A stretch of 36,521 bases of DNA, taken from a virus. Location: positions 1 to 36,521 of the IMG/VR virus record IMGVR_UViG_3300037847_006664; one strand, given 5' to 3'. The notes below the pieces were generated by a model. The model was not told where the DNA came from, ran no database searches, and saw only the letters and a program-made list of their open reading frames with translations. The translations under genes and the position numbers were made by a program. How positions within the stretch are numbered: position 1 is the stretch's first letter; the number at the start of each line of letters is the position of its first letter. Below, one piece after another: positions 34,511 through 36,521 of this stretch.

Positions 34511-34911
34511 TATAGTCTAGATGGTTGTAAGATAAACTCTACATTCTGTGTAGGGATGGGTAATCCAGTGATGTCATATTCAATCTGAACTAATACAGTG
34601 TTTGTGTCAGGTCCAGATTCCACATAAACATTGGTCAGTTTGATCCTAGGTTCAAAGTTTTCCAATAATGTTATGATTTCTTCCCTTACTTCATCACCAA
34701 CATACCCATTATTAAGTTCAAAAAGTGTATTGTAAATGGATGTGCCCAGTAAATCGTTGAAAAACCTCTCATCGAGACGAGTTTGAACTAAATTTACTAC
34801 GGATTTCTTGATCGCATCCTCATTTTTCAAGACAGTTACATCATTTGTGATTGGATGTCTCTTAAATGCAAGACTTATATCTCTAAATCCGCGAGAAATC
34901 TGTACGGTCAT
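34510..34911 (-). CDS. 25: gp25 baseplate wedge protein (lysozyme-like fold)
   Basis: A small baseplate wedge protein of the GPW/gp25 family. In T4 it contacts gp6 and nucleates sheath assembly. The 133 residues match the T4 length (132). Family features: ALFKRHP-type N-terminus (here ISLAFKRHPITNDVTVLKNE), the KKSVVNLVQTRLDERFFNDL segment (31-50) with LGTSIYNTLFEL after it, IITLLENFEPRIKLTNVYVE (79-98), and the C-terminal strand VLVQIEYDITGLPIPTQNVE. It heads the baseplate block directly before gp6, an order seen in cyanophages but not in T4, where gene 25 is in another cluster. A late-promoter variant lies about 45 bases upstream. Confidence 0.95.
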   Translation of the reverse strand: MTVQISRGFRDISLAFKRHPITNDVTVLKNEDAIKKSVVNLVQTRLDERFFNDLLGTSIYNTLFELNNGYVGDEVREEIITLLENFEPRIKLTNVYVESGPDTNTVLVQIEYDITGLPIPTQNVEFILQPSRL

Positions 34912-34954
34912 CCATTTAAATACACTTTAACATACTATCTATAATGGTTTTCAG

Positions 34955-34962
34955 TATTTATT
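34955..34962 (-). promoter_or_regulatory. Late promoter variant AATAAATA before gp25
   Basis: On the minus strand this reads AATAAATA, one mismatch to the late consensus, 43 bases upstream of gp25 in the 56-base gap after the 73-residue gene. It would serve the 25-6-7 baseplate block. Confidence 0.6.
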
Positions 34963-34967
34963 TGTAA

Positions 34968-35189
34968 TCAATATCGATTTGGAATGTCCTTATACTCCTC
35001 TGGAGAGAAAATCTCACCTTCAGAAAGGTTTTCAGTGCGTTTTGCTTTATGATGCATCACTTCATTCAGTTCCATTTCTTCTGGATCTTCTGTTTTATGA
35101 GGCAAAGACCAATAATCTGTCATCAAACTCGTTGTTCCCCACATTGCTTTCATGTAATTGGTGTCTCGGTCTACAGGTGAATTACCCAT
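34968..35189 (-). CDS. Small protein of unknown function before gp25 (73 aa)
   Basis: A 73-residue soluble, acidic protein (MGNSPVDRDTNYMKAMWGTT, then EDPEEMELNEVMHHKAKRTE, ending EEYKDIPNRY). I recognise no domain. The ATG is preceded by AGGAGACAA, a strong Shine-Dalgarno with a 5-base spacer, which supports this start. It overlaps the end of the 243-residue gene by 8 bases, so the two are probably coupled. A shadow frame of equal length on the other strand (34979-35200) has no such signal. Its place before the baseplate genes does not define a role. Confidence 0.75.
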   Translation of the reverse strand: MGNSPVDRDTNYMKAMWGTTSLMTDYWSLPHKTEDPEEMELNEVMHHKAKRTENLSEGEIFSPEEYKDIPNRY

Positions 35190-35913
35190 TTGTCTCCTGA
35201 TCAGTTGAATCAGAACTTTTTAAGGGGTTGCCATCCCTTGAATCGTATTTATTTTGCGGGTATTCTTCCCTCTCCCCAGGTGTTGTCCAGAAATAATCAT
35301 CACAATCACCTAAACGACCCCAAGATACACCATTCTCTACTTGATAGAACTCAGTAGAAACTTTAAAGTCAGGTATCTTGGGGTCTTCTGGAGTTAATGA
35401 GATGTCATAGATGCGACATCTGTTGTTTGGATACAGTGCATACTGACCATTGTACAGTTCAATCAAGTTAAATGACTTGTGTTCACTTGGAAGTTCACTG
35501 GTTGAATAGTCAATAATGTCTGGATCACCGTGATAATTGTCTAAGGTGCAAATATATTCACCTTTCATTGTACCAAAGTGTCGAGTGCGTATCTCCCACT
35601 CCATTGACCCTACATGCTGCTTACACAGTGTAGTGACATCATGGTCCATACAGTTCCAAAACTGCAGGTTAGGGAGGTCTAGATCGGGGTCTGGTGTCTC
35701 TGGTTCTGATACAAAGGCAGAAATCGGCAACTTATCAAACATTGCCGCATAATCTGGTAGATATGTTTCAAAGTAAAAGGCACGGCCTGGAAGACTTTTG
35801 GCAGCGATCCATATGCCTTTTACAAATTCACCATGTCCATACTCGTGATCACAAAGATATTCTTTACGAACCCAAGTATGAACTGCTGGTAAGTTAGTGA
35901 TCAGTCTTGACAT
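35182..35913 (-). CDS. Conserved phage protein of unknown function (243 aa)
   Basis: A 243-residue protein resembling conserved hypothetical proteins of cyanomyoviruses (start MSRLITNLPAVHTWVRKEYL, then CDHEYGHGEFVKGIWIAAKS). Residues 1-165 look like a folded domain rich in aromatics (LPGRAFYFETYLPDYAAMFD, LDLPNLQFWNCMDHDVTTLC, WEIRTRHFGTMKGEYICTLD). The C-terminal 40 residues are polar and probably disordered. The combination of HEYGHG and CMDH might suggest metal binding, but HEYGH is not the HExxH zinc-protease motif in a helical context that I can support. No Shine-Dalgarno precedes the ATG; instead a perfect hairpin ends 2 bases before it (35916-35939). Confidence 0.82.
   Translation of the reverse strand: MSRLITNLPAVHTWVRKEYLCDHEYGHGEFVKGIWIAAKSLPGRAFYFETYLPDYAAMFDKLPISAFVSEPETPDPDLDLPNLQFWNCMDHDVTTLCKQHVGSMEWEIRTRHFGTMKGEYICTLDNYHGDPDIIDYSTSELPSEHKSFNLIELYNGQYALYPNNRCRIYDISLTPEDPKIPDFKVSTEFYQVENGVSWGRLGDCDDYFWTTPGEREEYPQNKYDSRDGNPLKSSDSTDQETNG
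35246..35253 (-). promoter_or_regulatory. Weak candidate late promoter AATAAATA upstream of the 73-aa gene
   Basis: On the minus strand this reads AATAAATA, 57 bases upstream of the 73-residue gene but within the coding sequence of the 243-residue gene (encoding QNKYDS). Listed with low confidence because such strings arise by chance in AT-rich coding DNA. Confidence 0.3.
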
Positions 35914-35915
35914 AT

Positions 35916-35939
35916 CATAGTTTACAAAACTAAACTATG
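35916..35939 (-). promoter_or_regulatory. Perfect 9-bp hairpin immediately before the 243-aa gene
   Basis: On the minus strand CATAGTTTA and TAAACTATG pair perfectly around a GTTTTG loop. It fills the 28-base gap between the 48-residue gene and the ATG at 35911-35913, and covers the place where a ribosome binding site would be. There is no U-run. A role in controlling translation or processing is possible. Confidence 0.6.
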
Positions 35940-35941
35940 TA

Positions 35942-36088
35942 TCAACGACCTTGCCCACGATAACGCTTCTTTGCACCATTACGAGAAGATGCAGCGTACT
36001 TGGTGTGCTGTCCTGAACCTTGACGAGTCTTTTTGGGGGTAGACTCGATCATGTTCCCACCAATCAGAGACTTTTTAATCTTTGCCAT
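35942..36088 (-). CDS. Small basic conserved protein (48 aa)
   Basis: A 48-residue, Lys/Arg/Gly-rich protein (MAKIKKSLIGGNMIESTPKK, then TRQGSGQHTKYAASSRNGAK, ending KRYRGQGR). Short proteins with this same pattern occur in many cyanomyoviruses; their function is unknown, and RNA or DNA binding is a guess from the charge. The frame extends to a GTG at 36142, but I prefer the ATG at 36086-36088, where the conserved MAK start lies. No strong ribosome binding site precedes it. An extended -10 promoter-like element lies about 73 bases upstream, and a pair of 10-bp direct repeats sits in the leader. Confidence 0.8.
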   Translation of the reverse strand: MAKIKKSLIGGNMIESTPKKTRQGSGQHTKYAASSRNGAKKRYRGQGR

Positions 36089-36102
36089 AATTTGTTTTTT
36101 TC

Positions 36103-36131
36103 GCGGATTTTTTTGGAACGGGCGGATTTTT
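36103..36131. repeat. 10-bp direct repeats in the leader of the 48-aa gene
   Basis: GCGGATTTTT occurs at 36103-36112 and 36122-36131, a 19-base period, between the promoter-like element and the ATG of the small basic protein. This is nearly two helical turns, as for a repeated protein-binding site, but could be chance in a T-rich leader. Confidence 0.5.
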
Positions 36132-36160
36132 CGGGTCTCCACCCATTAGACCACCATAGC

Positions 36161-36166
36161 ATTATA
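36161..36166 (-). promoter_or_regulatory. Possible sigma70-type extended -10 promoter
   Basis: On the minus strand TGTTATAAT gives an exact -10 hexamer TATAAT with an upstream TG one base away (extended -10). I see no good -35 box at the usual distance. It lies in the gap after the glycosyltransferase-like gene and would drive the 48-residue protein from host polymerase. Confidence 0.45.
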
Positions 36167-36179
36167 ACATACCCAAACA

Positions 36180-36521
36180 TCAGATAACGCGCATTTTTTC
36201 ATGCCCCACGCGGATTTGAGGATCACACCAGATCTCATAACCCTTCTCAATCGCATCCAGACAGAAACTCACATCCTCTCCACACATATCTTGGACCTCC
36301 CCTGATTCGAAGGTTTGCATCTTCGGAGCGAACCACGGATAAGGCAGACTCTCAAAGACTCCATGCTTAATCAGAACCCAGCCAAAACCAGTGTAATCAA
36401 CCGTGAATGGTTTCTTACGCTTGCTGATCGACTCCAAGGTCTCATGATTCATCACACCGCCATTCTGACGGAAATCGCCTTCCTCTAACCAGTGGGCGAC
36501 AGAAGTCGTGCGTCCATCCTC
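36180..36521 (-). CDS. Glycosyltransferase-like protein (5' end outside window)
   Basis: The frame is open from the right edge to TGA at 36180-36182, 113 residues, so only the C-terminal part is present. The segment SVAHWLEEGDFRQNGGVMNH (from the edge), then PFTVDYTGFGWVLIKHGVFE and LPYPWFAPKM, CGEDVSFCLDAIEKGYEIWC and DPQIRVGHEK resembles the C-terminal half of phage glycosyltransferase family 2-like proteins. The GEDVSFC element is where these enzymes usually have their catalytic-base region, and xVGH is a typical final motif. An internal ATG or GTG near 36455 is not the real start because homology continues upstream. It might modify DNA, virion or host sugars; the substrate is unknown. Confidence 0.75.
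   Translation of the reverse strand, partial: EDGRTTSVAHWLEEGDFRQNGGVMNHETLESISKRKKPFTVDYTGFGWVLIKHGVFESLPYPWFAPKMQTFESGEVQDMCGEDVSFCLDAIEKGYEIWCDPQIRVGHEKMRVI

Noticed and set aside
34979-35200. Plus-strand frame opposite the 73-residue gene
   Set aside because: Same length as the minus-strand gene, but the latter has AGGAGA at ideal spacing and overlaps its upstream neighbour as the rest of the operon does.
1-36521. tRNA genes, CRISPR arrays, insertion sequences, attachment sites
   Set aside because: No cloverleaf-like gap, spaced repeats, transposase or integrase was seen; gaps between genes are all under 100 bases.

Overview
This window looks like the late structural and DNA-packaging cluster of a T4-like myovirus that infects marine picocyanobacteria (Prochlorococcus or Synechococcus). 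The DNA is AT-rich and every gene I accept lies on the minus strand, so transcription runs from the right end to the left end. Many proteins align by eye with T4 virion proteins in T4 order. The accessory proteins (DUF4815-type giant protein, DUF5872-type protein, small zinc-finger protein after gp17, 48-residue basic protein) are of the kind found in cyanomyoviruses. No host genes, tRNAs, integrase, CRISPR or insertion sequences were seen. A related marine T4-like phage of another host cannot be fully excluded.

Layout in transcription order. Right end (36521-34968): the 3' part of a glycosyltransferase-like gene, a possible sigma70-type promoter, a 48-residue basic protein, a hairpin, and two conserved phage proteins of unknown function. 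Baseplate block (34911-20769): gp25, gp6, a 3417-residue gp7-type protein, and gp8. Next comes a 2410-residue DUF4815-type protein (20764-13532) in the slot that holds genes 9 to 12 in T4, then a cluster of small and fibre-like proteins (13539-11095). Neck block: a 62-residue coiled coil, gp13, gp14 and gp15. Packaging block: gp16, a 321-residue DUF5872-type protein, a 57-residue protein, and gp17. Tail block: a zinc-finger protein, gp18 sheath, gp19 tube. The portal gene gp20 runs off the left edge.

Genes are nearly contiguous or overlap by a few bases. Late T4-type promoters (TATAAATA or one-base variants) sit just upstream of gp25, gp8, the 112-residue protein, gp15, gp18 and gp20. At two sites the promoter's own TAA is the stop codon of the preceding gene.

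Main surprises. (1) The terminase gene gp17 is broken by a deletion that removes about 28 codons and shifts frame, separating the last nuclease aspartate from the rest of the enzyme. This is either an assembly error or a real lesion. (2) A small set of beta-type modules (a GxGY-P repeat and an 'IxxE...RGxxGT...H' module) recurs in gp7, gp8, gp14, gp15 and the 2410-residue protein, inserted between segments that align with T4. The virion seems to be built from dispersed interchangeable modules. (3) The gp7-type protein carries a YHYH-like domain. (4) Two perfect hairpins lie at gene starts.
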